From: an archaeon | Lineage (GTDB): Archaea > Nanobdellota > Nanobdellia > Pacearchaeales > GW2011-AR1 | NCBI GenBank assembly: GCA_027341315.1 | Contig: DAIENA010000010.1 | Coordinates: 1 to 21,692, forward strand | DNA: 21,692 bases | Reading direction: 5' to 3' | Part shown: piece by piece, positions 11,682-20,287 of the stretch | Layout of the letters: each line of letters begins with the position of its first letter | Numbering within the stretch: position 1 is the stretch's first letter | Position numbers and translations under genes: made by a program | The notes under the pieces: model-generated | What the model was told of the DNA's origin: nothing | Databases searched by the model: none | The model's input: the letters and a program-made list of their open reading frames with translations, nothing else

Positions 11682-12773
11682 ATGGAAGGAGTTTTTTTTG
11701 TATGCGGAACTGAAAGATCTGGGGTGGGGATAAGAGGAACAAAATTTAATGACCATTTCAAAAAAAGAATCAATTCCCACATCTTTTATCGTGAGGGGGG
11801 GATGTTTAATTTTTTTACGCAGTTTAAAAAAATAAACTCAATAAATCCTCAATTTTTTTATATTTTAGATGTGGGTCAAAGAGGTCTTTTAACATATCTT
11901 TTATTAAGATTGTTTGGGAAAAAACCAGAATTAATAATAGACACTGGAGATATCCCTTATGAAATATTAAAGCTTCACAAACCGTTTAGTATACTAAATA
12001 TTTATATGATGTATTTTGTTGAAAAAATATTGTTCAAATTAAGTTCCAAGATTATTGTCAGAGGATCGTATCACCAGAAAATTTTAAAAAAATATAAAAA
12101 AGTATACTTAATTCCAGATGGAGTTTTTACAAAAGATTTTGCTCATCCAAATAAAAAAGAAATTTTCACCTTAAGAAAAAAATTTAATCCTAAAAGTTAT
12201 GTCACGGTAGGACTCCTTGGCTCAATAAATTTTTTAAAAAGACTAAAAACCTGTTCTGGAGAAGAAACTTTAGAAATATTGGAAATATTGAAAGATTATC
12301 CGTTAAAAGGAATAATTATAGGAGATGGTGATGGTTTTAATTATCTCAAAAGTTTGATTGAGAAAAAAAATCTTCAAGGAAAAGTTGAACTTTTGGGGAG
12401 AGTAGAATATTCAAAAGTCCCAGAATATCTTAATTTAATTGATATATGTCTTATTCCCCTATCCGACCACATATCTATGAGAGTTAGAACAACAGGGAAA
12501 TTTCCCTTATATCTTGCATCTAACAGATACATTATTTCAACTCAGGTAGGGGACGCAAAAAAATATATAAAAGAGAATGGGAAAATTATTTATTATTCCG
12601 GACTTAAAGACAATACCTGGACTAAAAGAGTTTCACAAGAAATTGAAAAAATTTTAAAAAAACCTTCACTTCTAAAAAAATCTTCAGTCGGATTTAAAAT
12701 TGCAAAAGAAAATTTGGATTACAATTTGTTGTTTGAAAAACTGGAAAAAATTTTATTGAAAGAGAAAAATTAA
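11682..12773 (+). CDS. Family 4-like glycosyltransferase (GT-B fold)
   Basis: A 363-aa GT-B enzyme. The C-terminal domain is recognisable: VGLLGSINFLKRL (start of the second Rossmann domain), GIIIGDGDGFNYLKSLIEKK, then VELLGRVEYSKVPEYLNLID and ICLIPLSDH, an order typical of GT4 transferases that use nucleotide-sugar donors. The usual ExxxxG(L/F)xxxE donor-binding motif is weak or replaced (RTTGKFPLYLASNRYIIS). The N-terminal acceptor domain is divergent. It is the only plus-strand gene between 8.1 kb and 21.7 kb. Its stop shares the palindrome TTAA with the stop of the convergent GT9 gene, a 4-nt tail-to-tail overlap. The DNA is strongly CG-poor (about 7 CG in 780 bp by hand count), which suggests transfer. 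Substrate unknown. Confidence 0.8.
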   Translation: MEGVFFVCGTERSGVGIRGTKFNDHFKKRINSHIFYREGGMFNFFTQFKKINSINPQFFYILDVGQRGLLTYLLLRLFGKKPELIIDTGDIPYEILKLHKPFSILNIYMMYFVEKILFKLSSKIIVRGSYHQKILKKYKKVYLIPDGVFTKDFAHPNKKEIFTLRKKFNPKSYVTVGLLGSINFLKRLKTCSGEETLEILEILKDYPLKGIIIGDGDGFNYLKSLIEKKNLQGKVELLGRVEYSKVPEYLNLIDICLIPLSDHISMRVRTTGKFPLYLASNRYIISTQVGDAKKYIKENGKIIYYSGLKDNTWTKRVSQEIEKILKKPSLLKKSSVGFKIAKENLDYNLLFEKLEKILLKEKN

Positions 12774-13744
12774 GCAAGTAAATCCAAAACCTCTTTAACT
12801 TGGATATCTCCTATATCCTGTTTTTTTATCACTTTATCCCCCTTTCTTGTTGGTCCCCACACTTTCTCATCAGTTGGTCCAAATAGTGCAAGAATAGGAG
12901 TTTTTGTTAGTTCAGCTAGATGCATTGGCCCACTATCCCCCCCTATAAAAAGACTGGCTTTTGAAATTAAATAATATGTTTCAATTAAGTTTAACTCTCC
13001 ACACAGGTTAATACTTTTGTTTTTTAAGTTAAATTTATTTATTATATTATCAATTTTTAATTTGCTCTGAGGGAGGTCTATAAAAATTATTTTTTTATTT
13101 ATCTTAGTCAATAATTCTCCCCATTTTTCGAGAGGCCAATTTTTTTCCTGAAGAGGGGTCATTGGATGGACTACTATAAATCTTTTGGAATTAAATTTTT
13201 TTAGAATTAAATTTATTTTTTTCTTTTCATTTGAGAGAACATTTAAGTTAACTTGGTTCATTGAGAATCTACTTGGAACCCCCTTCGAATTAAGAATCTT
13301 CTCAATTCGTTTATATTCCGGTATTCTTCCGAAATTATAATTTGTTCCTAAAATTTTATTACTGGAGTTCACATTAATATTCAAGAATGAACTTATTTTA
13401 CGATTTGAGAAAGAGATGAATAGAGGATATTTTTCCTTATTAACTTTTTTAAAAAAATTAGAATATATTTTTCTCCCAAAAAAAACTTCCTTAAAAAGTC
13501 CGGGATATCCTAAATTTCTTTTTATTAGGGGGTTATCAAAAACAATAACTTGATTAATGTAAGGGGTCCTTTCTGCTAATAATTTGTTCCATGATCCGAC
13601 GACAACATCAATTTTTGCATTTGGGAATTTTATTCTTAGGGCTTTTAGGGCGGGAAGGCTCAAGATGTAATCCCCAATATGTTCGGTTCTTAAAACCAAG
13701 ATTTTATAATTTTTTCTTTTTGAAATCGTGAATAGCTTTCCCAT
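12770..13744 (-). CDS. Family 9 (heptosyltransferase-like) glycosyltransferase
   Basis: This 324-aa protein matches the GT9 family, best known from bacterial ADP-heptose:LPS heptosyltransferases. It starts with the family pattern KILVLRTEHIGDYILSLPAL, and ALRIKFPNAKIDVVVG follows. In the C-terminal domain are VHPMTPLQEKNWPLEKWGEL and IGGDSGPMHLAELTKTPILA, then ALFGPTDEKVWGP. The last two carry the nucleotide-sugar contacts of the family. Its start overlaps the upstream GT4 gene by 41 nt, and no later ATG precedes the conserved motif. It is the last gene of the wecB-led operon. GT9 enzymes are mostly bacterial, so acquisition from bacteria is plausible. The substrate need not be heptose. Confidence 0.85.
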   Translation of the reverse strand: MGKLFTISKRKNYKILVLRTEHIGDYILSLPALKALRIKFPNAKIDVVVGSWNKLLAERTPYINQVIVFDNPLIKRNLGYPGLFKEVFFGRKIYSNFFKKVNKEKYPLFISFSNRKISSFLNINVNSSNKILGTNYNFGRIPEYKRIEKILNSKGVPSRFSMNQVNLNVLSNEKKKINLILKKFNSKRFIVVHPMTPLQEKNWPLEKWGELLTKINKKIIFIDLPQSKLKIDNIINKFNLKNKSINLCGELNLIETYYLISKASLFIGGDSGPMHLAELTKTPILALFGPTDEKVWGPTRKGDKVIKKQDIGDIQVKEVLDLLA

Positions 13745-14828
13745 ATAATTTTTCGTACTCCTTTATTATTATTTTTGAGTCAAATTTTTTTATAAATTCT
13801 TTTGAATTTTTATAGAGAATTTTATTTAATTTTTTATCTTTTAAAAGAAGGTTTATTTTTTCCCTCAAATCATTAACATTTGGGAACTTTGCAATAATCC
13901 CATTTTTTTTGTTCTGAATAAGATATGGAAGGGCTCCTTTGTTGCTAACTATTGTTGGAAGACCATACGCAAGAGCTTCCAAAACAACGATTCCAAACCC
14001 TTCCCATTCAGAGAATAATACAAAAAAATCAGATGAAGAATAAGCTTTCCTTTTTTCTCCATCACTTATTTCCCCCAAAAATTTAACTCGTTTTTCAATT
14101 TTTTGGGATTTAACAATTTGTTTTAATGTTTTAAGGTACCCTACGTCTCTTCCGGCAATCAAAAAATTAACTTTCAAATTTTTTATTGCTTCAAGGACAA
14201 ATTGCATTCCTTTACTTTCATGAATTCTTCCAACACAAAATAAAACGGGATAACTGTTTGAAAAATATTTTTTCTTTTTTGTTGCCTTAAACTCTCTCAA
14301 ATTTACCCAGTTTGGAAGAATGACTACTTTTTCTTTTTTTATGCCTAATCTCACATATTCTTTTTCTTCCAATGGTGTTAATGCAATAAAAATTGAAACT
14401 CCATTTTTTATTTTACTAAAAATAAAATTGTATATTTTTTTTATTTTTCCCGATGCGGATGTATGAAAAAAACCATGGGCAGTGTAAATTATTGGTTTCT
14501 TATATTTCAAGAATCTTAGAGCATAAGTGGAAGTAAATCTTCCGTGTCCATGAATATGAATTAAATCAAAATTTTTATAAATTTTTTTTAAAACATTTTT
14601 AAATTCAAGAGAATATCCAAAGCCTTTAGCAAAATAATCGTTTTTACAAGTAATAATTTTTAGGTTTCCGTTTTTTTCCACCCCAGACTTTTTGTCTTGC
14701 TCATAGAGAGTTGTTTGTAAAATTGTGACTTCATGTTTCTTGGATAAATCCTTAGATAATTCCAAAACTACTTTCTCGGTCCCTCCATTAAAACTCACGG
14801 GGGCGCTTGAAATTTCTAATATTTTCAT
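13704..14828 (-). CDS. Family 4 glycosyltransferase (GT-B fold), A
   Basis: A 374-aa retaining GT4 enzyme. The N-terminal acceptor domain begins MKILEISSAPVSFNGGTEKV, with the glycine-rich loop typical of the family, and contains IHIHGHGRF. The donor domain has VLFCVGRIHESKGMQFVLEA (about residues 211-230), VKFLGEISDGEKRKAYSSSD and the ExxxxG(F/L)xxxE motif SEWEGFGIVVLEALAYGLP (about 277-295). It resembles PimA/WbaZ-type mannosyl- or glucosyltransferases. The gene overlaps the preceding GT4 by 4 nt and the following GT9 by 41 nt, so translation is probably coupled. It is CG-poor and AT-rich. It would add one sugar to the lipid-linked glycan on the cytoplasmic side; which sugar cannot be told. 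Confidence 0.87.
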   Translation of the reverse strand: MKILEISSAPVSFNGGTEKVVLELSKDLSKKHEVTILQTTLYEQDKKSGVEKNGNLKIITCKNDYFAKGFGYSLEFKNVLKKIYKNFDLIHIHGHGRFTSTYALRFLKYKKPIIYTAHGFFHTSASGKIKKIYNFIFSKIKNGVSIFIALTPLEEKEYVRLGIKKEKVVILPNWVNLREFKATKKKKYFSNSYPVLFCVGRIHESKGMQFVLEAIKNLKVNFLIAGRDVGYLKTLKQIVKSQKIEKRVKFLGEISDGEKRKAYSSSDFFVLFSEWEGFGIVVLEALAYGLPTIVSNKGALPYLIQNKKNGIIAKFPNVNDLREKINLLLKDKKLNKILYKNSKEFIKKFDSKIIIKEYEKLYGKAIHDFKKKKL

Positions 14829-15916
14829 TTTAAAGCGTCCTCATAAATTTTTCTTAATTTTTTGTTTCTTTCTTTAATTGAAAATTTTCCCTTAGCAATC
14901 AATTTTATACAATTATTTGACATTTTTTTACGAAGAGAAGCGTTTTTAATCAATATCTCACATCGTTTGTAAATTTCTTCTAATAACCATTCTTCTCCTT
15001 TTGAGAGATTTCTAATAAATCCCTTTGGATTTTCATACCTTATAACAAACCCTTCTTTAGGACTTATAATTTCTGAAACAGACTCTGTATTTGGGGTTTC
15101 TAGTGCAATCACAGGCAATCCAAAACTCATCGCTTCGAGAATTCCAAATCCAAATGTATCCATTTGACTAGGATACAGAAAAATATCGGAACTTTCCATT
15201 AACTTGAAAACCTCTTTTTGAGGAATTAACCCTTTTATATTAACTTCAGAATACTGTTTTTTTACTTCTGGAGGAACATCTGAAACTAAAATACAATCAA
15301 TATTATATTTTTTCTTTAACCGCTTCATGACTTCTAAAGCAATAATTCCCCCCTTAAGATGGAAAGCTCTTGCAACGTAAAGGAGAGTCAACTTGTTTTT
15401 CTTTTTTTTATTAAACTCTCTTGATGGGACTGCAGGATAAACTATTTCTAATTTTTTAATGATTGCAGGAAATAGATTTAATAGTTTGTCACTTGTAACC
15501 TTAGTCCAAGGAATTATTTTTTTACATTCCTTACTTAATAAAATCTTTTCGACTTTTCTTTTCCAATTTTTCCTTTTAAAACCTGAAATAAGAAGAGAAC
15601 CAATCATTTCTAAATCCATCACCCAAGGAGTTCCCCTCGTATTAACCATACAATGAGCTGCATGCACCAAATCAATGTCTTTCTCTGAAACCTTTCTTAA
15701 ATTTAATAATATCAGACCTATCTTCTCTGGGGTATCTTTTATAAAATTTTTTAATTTTTGAGAAAACTTAAATAAAAAGGAACTAGTTATAAGTTTATTT
15801 TTATTTTTTATATTAACAAAAGATACATTTTTTGGAGGATTTTGAAGAAGGGAATTATAATAAGGACTATCCGGAAATTTCCAAGGATATTGAAGATAAA
15901 CTTTTATCGGTTTCAT
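14825..15916 (-). CDS. Family 4 glycosyltransferase (GT-B fold), B
   Basis: A 363-aa GT4 enzyme. Its donor-binding domain shows KLTLLYVARAFHLKGGIIAL (about residues 174-193), a CILVSDVPPEVK segment, VNIKGLIPQKEVFKLMESSD, and the DTFGFGILEAMSFGLPVIAL motif (about 253-272). The N-terminal half is divergent, as usual for the acceptor domain. It has 4-nt overlaps with both neighbours, the methyltransferase before it and GT4 A after it, which indicates a tight operon. Similarity to GT4 A is at the level of the family motifs, so recent duplication is not suggested. The sugar donor is unknown. Confidence 0.85.
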   Translation of the reverse strand: MKPIKVYLQYPWKFPDSPYYNSLLQNPPKNVSFVNIKNKNKLITSSFLFKFSQKLKNFIKDTPEKIGLILLNLRKVSEKDIDLVHAAHCMVNTRGTPWVMDLEMIGSLLISGFKRKNWKRKVEKILLSKECKKIIPWTKVTSDKLLNLFPAIIKKLEIVYPAVPSREFNKKKKNKLTLLYVARAFHLKGGIIALEVMKRLKKKYNIDCILVSDVPPEVKKQYSEVNIKGLIPQKEVFKLMESSDIFLYPSQMDTFGFGILEAMSFGLPVIALETPNTESVSEIISPKEGFVIRYENPKGFIRNLSKGEEWLLEEIYKRCEILIKNASLRKKMSNNCIKLIAKGKFSIKERNKKLRKIYEDALK

Positions 15917-16437
15917 TTTAATACAATCAATTCGTACTCCATTTCTGAAGAGGGAAGGATAAATGCAAAAAATCTACAATAAAACGCATGATTTAAATTG
16001 ATTAAAGGATTAAACAACCAATTTAATTTTGAGGAGGTTCCAATTCCATAATTAATCTTTATTTTTTTTGAGAAGAACATGTCTTTATTTGCCCCGACCT
16101 CATGGGAGTAATTTCCTTTTTTAAAATATGTAAAAGTAAAGGGGGTAAAGAATCTTACATGTGTCGGGTCATTGTACTGCCCCCAGGCGGAATAAAATGG
16201 AGTTTTAATTTTTATTATTGCCCCCTTTTTACAAACCCTATATAATTCATGCATTAAGGGAATAAAATTAGTCACATGTTCAAAAACATGATTTGCAATT
16301 ATTTCCTCTACAGAATCATCTTTAAAAGGAAGTTTTTTTTCTAGATTGACAATTTTATCTGGTTTAACTTCTTTTGAAATATCACAATTTACATACCCTT
16401 TTTTGTAATCGTTTCCACATCCAAGATGTAATTTCAT
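15913..16437 (-). CDS. SAM-dependent methyltransferase, class I (copy 2)
   Basis: A 174-aa Rossmann methyltransferase with motif I MKLHLGCGNDYKKGYVNCD at the start, then PFKDDSVEEIIANHVFEHV and LYRVCKKGAIIKIKTPFYS. It is related to the methyltransferase at 9948-10505. Shared features include LGCGN-Y--G--NCDIS, PFKD, the FEH triad, RVCK-GA and the W-----D-TH-R-FT block. The two differ at the C-terminal end, so they may act on different positions or sugars. It is second in the operon after wecB, overlapping it by 4 nt and overlapping the next GT4 by 4 nt. Base composition turns CG-poor exactly at the boundary with wecB. The role in glycan methylation is inferred from context. Confidence 0.82.
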   Translation of the reverse strand: MKLHLGCGNDYKKGYVNCDISKEVKPDKIVNLEKKLPFKDDSVEEIIANHVFEHVTNFIPLMHELYRVCKKGAIIKIKTPFYSAWGQYNDPTHVRFFTPFTFTYFKKGNYSHEVGANKDMFFSKKIKINYGIGTSSKLNWLFNPLINLNHAFYCRFFAFILPSSEMEYELIVLK

Positions 16438-17549
16438 TTCAACAACTCCTCGACGATTTTTTTGCTGACTCCGACTTCGCCGTAAGGATTTTTGAAAGGT
16501 TTTATTTTAAAACCGCGTGAGAGATATTCTTTTATTTTTTCTTTAGTTTTTCCGACGTCGAGCTTTGACAAAAATTGAAAATTAGTTTTTAATCCTTCCT
16601 GTCTTTCTGTTGCCATTCTTAAAATTATTGTCGGCTTTTTGAAAATTAGACTTTCTTCCTGCATTGAACCCCCATCACAAACAATTAAAGAACATTTTGA
16701 AAGCTGGTAAATAAATTCGGGATAATTCATAGGTGGCATTAATTTTATATTTTTACTTTGAATTAGTTTTTCATACAAACCAAATTCCTTAAGTTTTGAT
16801 TCGGTGTTGTCATACATTGAAAAATAAGATTTTGTCGGAATCGACGTTAAGATACTAACAATTTTTTCCATCCTTTCGCGCGACTTTAGGTTTTCATGCC
16901 GGTGAACCGTAATTAATGCAAAACGTTCTTTTGAAATAACCTTTGTCTTTTTTTTATTTGCAATTTTCAAAGCAATATCTGCAGAATCAAGGATTGTATT
17001 TCCGACGTGAATTATTTTTGCCCCTCTTTTTTTTAAATTTTTTTTAGAAAATTCTGAAACAGCAAATAGAATGTCCGAAGTTCTTCCGGCAATCCGACGT
17101 GAAATCTCCTCGGGAAAAGGTTCAAAATTGTTAAAACTTCTTAGACCTGCTTCAAGATGAACGTTTCGATATTTCTTGAATGGATTAATTATTCTTGAAG
17201 TCGCCATTGAAGCCGTCGCGGTGGTCATCGTATCGCCATGATATAAAACAAACTTTAAACAATTTAATTTTTTTAATTCCTTTCTTATTTTGAAAAGAAG
17301 ACTTATATTCCATTTAATTGCCTTAAACTGATTTGAATTAAACTTTGAAGATTTTTTTGGTTCACCTGTTAAAACTATGTCCGGAACTTTTACTCCAAAA
17401 AGACTGCATAAATCTTTTAAATTATGCTGACCGGTGTGAATAAAATAATATGGAATTTTTTTCTTTTTTAATTCGAGCATGACCGGAAAAGTTTTAATTA
17501 ACTCCGCACGTGTTCCAAGAATTATTGCTATGCTTGGTTGATTTTCCAT
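16434..17549 (-). CDS. wecB: UDP-N-acetylglucosamine 2-epimerase (WecB-like)
   Basis: A 371-aa GT-B-like epimerase that interconverts UDP-GlcNAc and UDP-ManNAc, supplying a donor for surface glycans. It shows IAIILGTRAELIKTFPVMLE at the N-terminus (the family usually reads GTRPE), YFIHTGQHN (about residues 35-43), VHLEAGLRSFNNFEPFPEE (about 130-148), ALITVHRHEN with the conserved histidines, and CDGGSMQEES (the family usually has DSGGxQEE). The length is normal. It leads a five-gene operon (epimerase, methyltransferase, two GT4, GT9) from its own TATA box, and its codons are CG-rich like the core genes, unlike the four genes behind it. A dehydrogenase of the UDP-ManNAc type would be a natural partner, and the short dehydrogenase at 8123-8965 could be that. 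Confidence 0.85.
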   Translation of the reverse strand: MENQPSIAIILGTRAELIKTFPVMLELKKKKIPYYFIHTGQHNLKDLCSLFGVKVPDIVLTGEPKKSSKFNSNQFKAIKWNISLLFKIRKELKKLNCLKFVLYHGDTMTTATASMATSRIINPFKKYRNVHLEAGLRSFNNFEPFPEEISRRIAGRTSDILFAVSEFSKKNLKKRGAKIIHVGNTILDSADIALKIANKKKTKVISKERFALITVHRHENLKSRERMEKIVSILTSIPTKSYFSMYDNTESKLKEFGLYEKLIQSKNIKLMPPMNYPEFIYQLSKCSLIVCDGGSMQEESLIFKKPTIILRMATERQEGLKTNFQFLSKLDVGKTKEKIKEYLSRGFKIKPFKNPYGEVGVSKKIVEELLK

Positions 17550-17570
17550 TTTACTAAAAACAATTGAGAG

Positions 17571-17576
17571 TTTAAA
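17571..17576 (-). promoter_or_regulatory. TATA box of the wecB-led glycan operon
   Basis: TTTAAA is centred 24.5 nt before the ATG at 17549 on the minus strand, within the 39-nt gap after the STT3 gene. It suggests that the operon is transcribed separately from STT3. Confidence 0.5.
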
Positions 17577-17588
17577 AGAATTGTTAAA

Positions 17589-20264
17589 TTATTTTGTGAA
17601 CGTTAAATTGTCGTCTCCCCCGTAAATTCCGTCAGGGGCAAGAAATTCCGGTCTTGCAAGAACGTTTGACATCGCGCTTGTGTTTACTTTCCATATTCTT
17701 ATTGGTCCCTGAAATCCATTATAATAAAAATTAAACGGATACGGACTTTCTTCGTCGACAAGAGTTAATTCCGGATACAAATTATTCGGGTCTTTCATTA
17801 AATAAATTTGTGCAACAAGACTGTTCTCGGTTTTACTTGATAAATACATTGCTGCACCCTGAAGATTTAATTGCTGATTTTCAACACTTGGATAAATATA
17901 AACCGTTGCGTCAATTCCTGAATTAAAATCAAGAAGCCTTCCTCCAATGTACATGTATCTTATCGGAAGCTGATACTGTTGGTTATTGTAAATGTAAACT
18001 CCGATTGGCTGAGTGTATGAACTATTTCTTTCACGCACTGCAATTGCACCAAGACCTGCACTTCCCGACGGAAGAAGCATCGGACCTTTTGATGAATTAA
18101 AGATTATGTCGTCGTCGAGAGGAAAAGCCCCCTGATAAACTCTTGTCGTTCCGTTTGAAGTTTCCTGAGTTTGTCTTGGGTCAGAAACAAATGTTGGAAG
18201 ATACGACGCCCTGTCCGAAACATTTTCTGAATTTCCTATTGAAGAATAAGCTGCATATTTTCCGATGTCTGTCGGATCAATTAAAAGGTATGACACGTTA
18301 TGGGTTTTTATGAAACTTTTTGCCGTCGCTGGATTCGGCGTTGTTAAAACGTACCTTCCCATCAAGTAATCCCAATAACTGTTAAAGTTTCCTCCGTCGA
18401 GAACGGTCGTTCTGTTTCCCGCCGTCTGTAAAAGGTAACCGTAATCCCACCAATGCAAGAAAACGCTATCCGAAGATGTATTATTTCTTACCCACGCCAT
18501 CGCGTTCTGCCAGTCCTGATCCATTAACGGACCTGTGTTTTTTGCCTGAATATTCGAAGTGTAATAAGCCCCGGGGGATGAAACTAATGGATTTCCGAAC
18601 ATGTAAATAAAAGATAAAATTAAAGAAAGAATAAAAACTGCTCCAAGAAGATATTTCATTCCTTCTTTTTTTGAATTTTTTATGTAATAAATTAATTTAA
18701 AAAGCAGATACGATGAGATAACAACCATATACGGAACGACTAAAAAAATTGTTCGTTGGGCAGCTCTCACAGTTACAAGCATTACAACCATCCATGAAAA
18801 AAGAAAGATTAAAGTTGAATCGATTTTATGTTTTCCATTTGCATAAACAAAAATTAAACATGCAACAAGTCCAACAAACCCAAGAAAATAAACTAGCTGA
18901 CTTATGAAGTCTACTCCGTTAAATGTACTTGATGAAGAATATCGACTGAACAATATTGCAATTACCGAAACGATTCCGACGAGAGAAAGGTAAAATTTTT
19001 CTTTTGTGGATTTTGCAACCTGGAAAAATTCTATTAACATAAATGAAGTTCCAATTAAAAATAACCAGAAAAGTTGTATGGATGATTGAGCCTGAAAATC
19101 CGTTAAGTAAGGCTGGGCGTAATACGCGACGGTTAAGCCGACTCTTCCTGTTCCAAGAGGATGAATGAGGCTTGTGTAAATTCTTGAGAAGACTCCAATT
19201 CCTCCTCCCTCAAAAAGCCCCATTAATATAATTCCCAATACGACAGTCACACCCCCTGAAATTAATAACCTGAATTTTGAATTTTGAATTTTTTTAAAGT
19301 AATTTAATTTAAAATAATCCCAAGAAAAGTCAACTAATGCAAAAAGGAAAACAGCAGGAACAAGGACGCCTGTTGGATTGAAAAAAAGTGTGTATAACGA
19401 CGAGGGGGTGTAGTAAACAAGTAAAGTACTAAGAAGGGAAACGAGAACCATTGAAATGTAAAAAAGAAGGAATTTTCCTTTGGAATTTATATTTTCTCTT
19501 GAATTAAAAATATAATACAAAAATAAACTAATTGGAAGAATTAAAAAGATAAAATTTATTGTTCCCCCCCATGCAACAAAAGAAAGGGTGATTAAAAAAC
19601 CGGTTAATATTCCAAATGCAAGAGAATGCTTCCAGCTTTTTTCAAAATATTTTAAACTTAAAACAAATGAAAGAAAAACTGCAAACAGAAACATTATTCC
19701 TAACGCTTCGTGACCTGAAACTCCTGCAATAGTTCTAAATAAAAAAGCAGGAGAATATGCGAGGAAAAAACTTCCGATTAGAGCGGCGGTTTTTGATTTT
19801 GTTAAAAAATAAATTAAGAAGAAAAAAATTGCAAGAGCAATTAAAAATGCGTACGCCGGATGAACCGCGTCGATAAACTGGTAAGTTATGGCGCCGTTGA
19901 ATGAATGAACAAATTTATACGCCGCAACGACGGTGTATACGACTAGACTTTGAGTGTAAGGAACGTCTAAACCAGGGTTTCTCATTGGATCTAAACCATT
20001 CAAATTTCCCGTCGTTAAAAGATGTCCTTCAAGTCTCAACCAGTACAAAGCGTCCGGGTCGGATAAAGTATAATTTCCCGTCGTGTGATCAACCAAAAGA
20101 GGCAAGTTTGAAAGCCTCATTCCCACAGAAAAAATTGCAATTAATGCAAATATAAGAATAACTAAAGACCATTGGACTTTTTTATTTTTTAAAAAATCAA
20201 AATTCAACTTTAAATTTAGTGTCTCTTCCGCTTTAAGAGTTTCTTTTTTCTGCTCCTCTTCCAT
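17589..20264 (-). CDS. aglB: Oligosaccharyltransferase STT3/AglB
   Basis: This 891-aa protein transfers a preassembled glycan from a dolichyl carrier to asparagines in N-x-S/T sequons on the outer face of the membrane. A short charged cytoplasmic end precedes helix 1 (about residues 30-50). The first external loop holds the first acidic motif, SDPDALYWLR (69-78). About a dozen more helices run to about residue 560. The soluble C-terminal domain carries the sequon-binding WWDYG at 605-609 in HWWDYGYLLQTAGNRTTVLD. The second acidic motif reads GVSGHEALG at 181-189, where most relatives I recall have an Asp before the H/K-E. The protein has several N-x-S/T sequons of its own. A TATA box lies 26 nt before the ATG. 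The call is secure; the glycan is presumably the product of the neighbouring genes. Confidence 0.95.
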   Translation of the reverse strand: MEEEQKKETLKAEETLNLKLNFDFLKNKKVQWSLVILIFALIAIFSVGMRLSNLPLLVDHTTGNYTLSDPDALYWLRLEGHLLTTGNLNGLDPMRNPGLDVPYTQSLVVYTVVAAYKFVHSFNGAITYQFIDAVHPAYAFLIALAIFFFLIYFLTKSKTAALIGSFFLAYSPAFLFRTIAGVSGHEALGIMFLFAVFLSFVLSLKYFEKSWKHSLAFGILTGFLITLSFVAWGGTINFIFLILPISLFLYYIFNSRENINSKGKFLLFYISMVLVSLLSTLLVYYTPSSLYTLFFNPTGVLVPAVFLFALVDFSWDYFKLNYFKKIQNSKFRLLISGGVTVVLGIILMGLFEGGGIGVFSRIYTSLIHPLGTGRVGLTVAYYAQPYLTDFQAQSSIQLFWLFLIGTSFMLIEFFQVAKSTKEKFYLSLVGIVSVIAILFSRYSSSSTFNGVDFISQLVYFLGFVGLVACLIFVYANGKHKIDSTLIFLFSWMVVMLVTVRAAQRTIFLVVPYMVVISSYLLFKLIYYIKNSKKEGMKYLLGAVFILSLILSFIYMFGNPLVSSPGAYYTSNIQAKNTGPLMDQDWQNAMAWVRNNTSSDSVFLHWWDYGYLLQTAGNRTTVLDGGNFNSYWDYLMGRYVLTTPNPATAKSFIKTHNVSYLLIDPTDIGKYAAYSSIGNSENVSDRASYLPTFVSDPRQTQETSNGTTRVYQGAFPLDDDIIFNSSKGPMLLPSGSAGLGAIAVRERNSSYTQPIGVYIYNNQQYQLPIRYMYIGGRLLDFNSGIDATVYIYPSVENQQLNLQGAAMYLSSKTENSLVAQIYLMKDPNNLYPELTLVDEESPYPFNFYYNGFQGPIRIWKVNTSAMSNVLARPEFLAPDGIYGGDDNLTFTK

Positions 20265-20287
20265 GCTGGATTAGAAGGAAAAACCTT

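Noticed and set aside
19271..19291. Three tandem TGAATTT-like heptamers inside the STT3 gene
   Set aside because: The tract is short and in coding sequence, the frame is kept, and it fits chance in AT-rich DNA.
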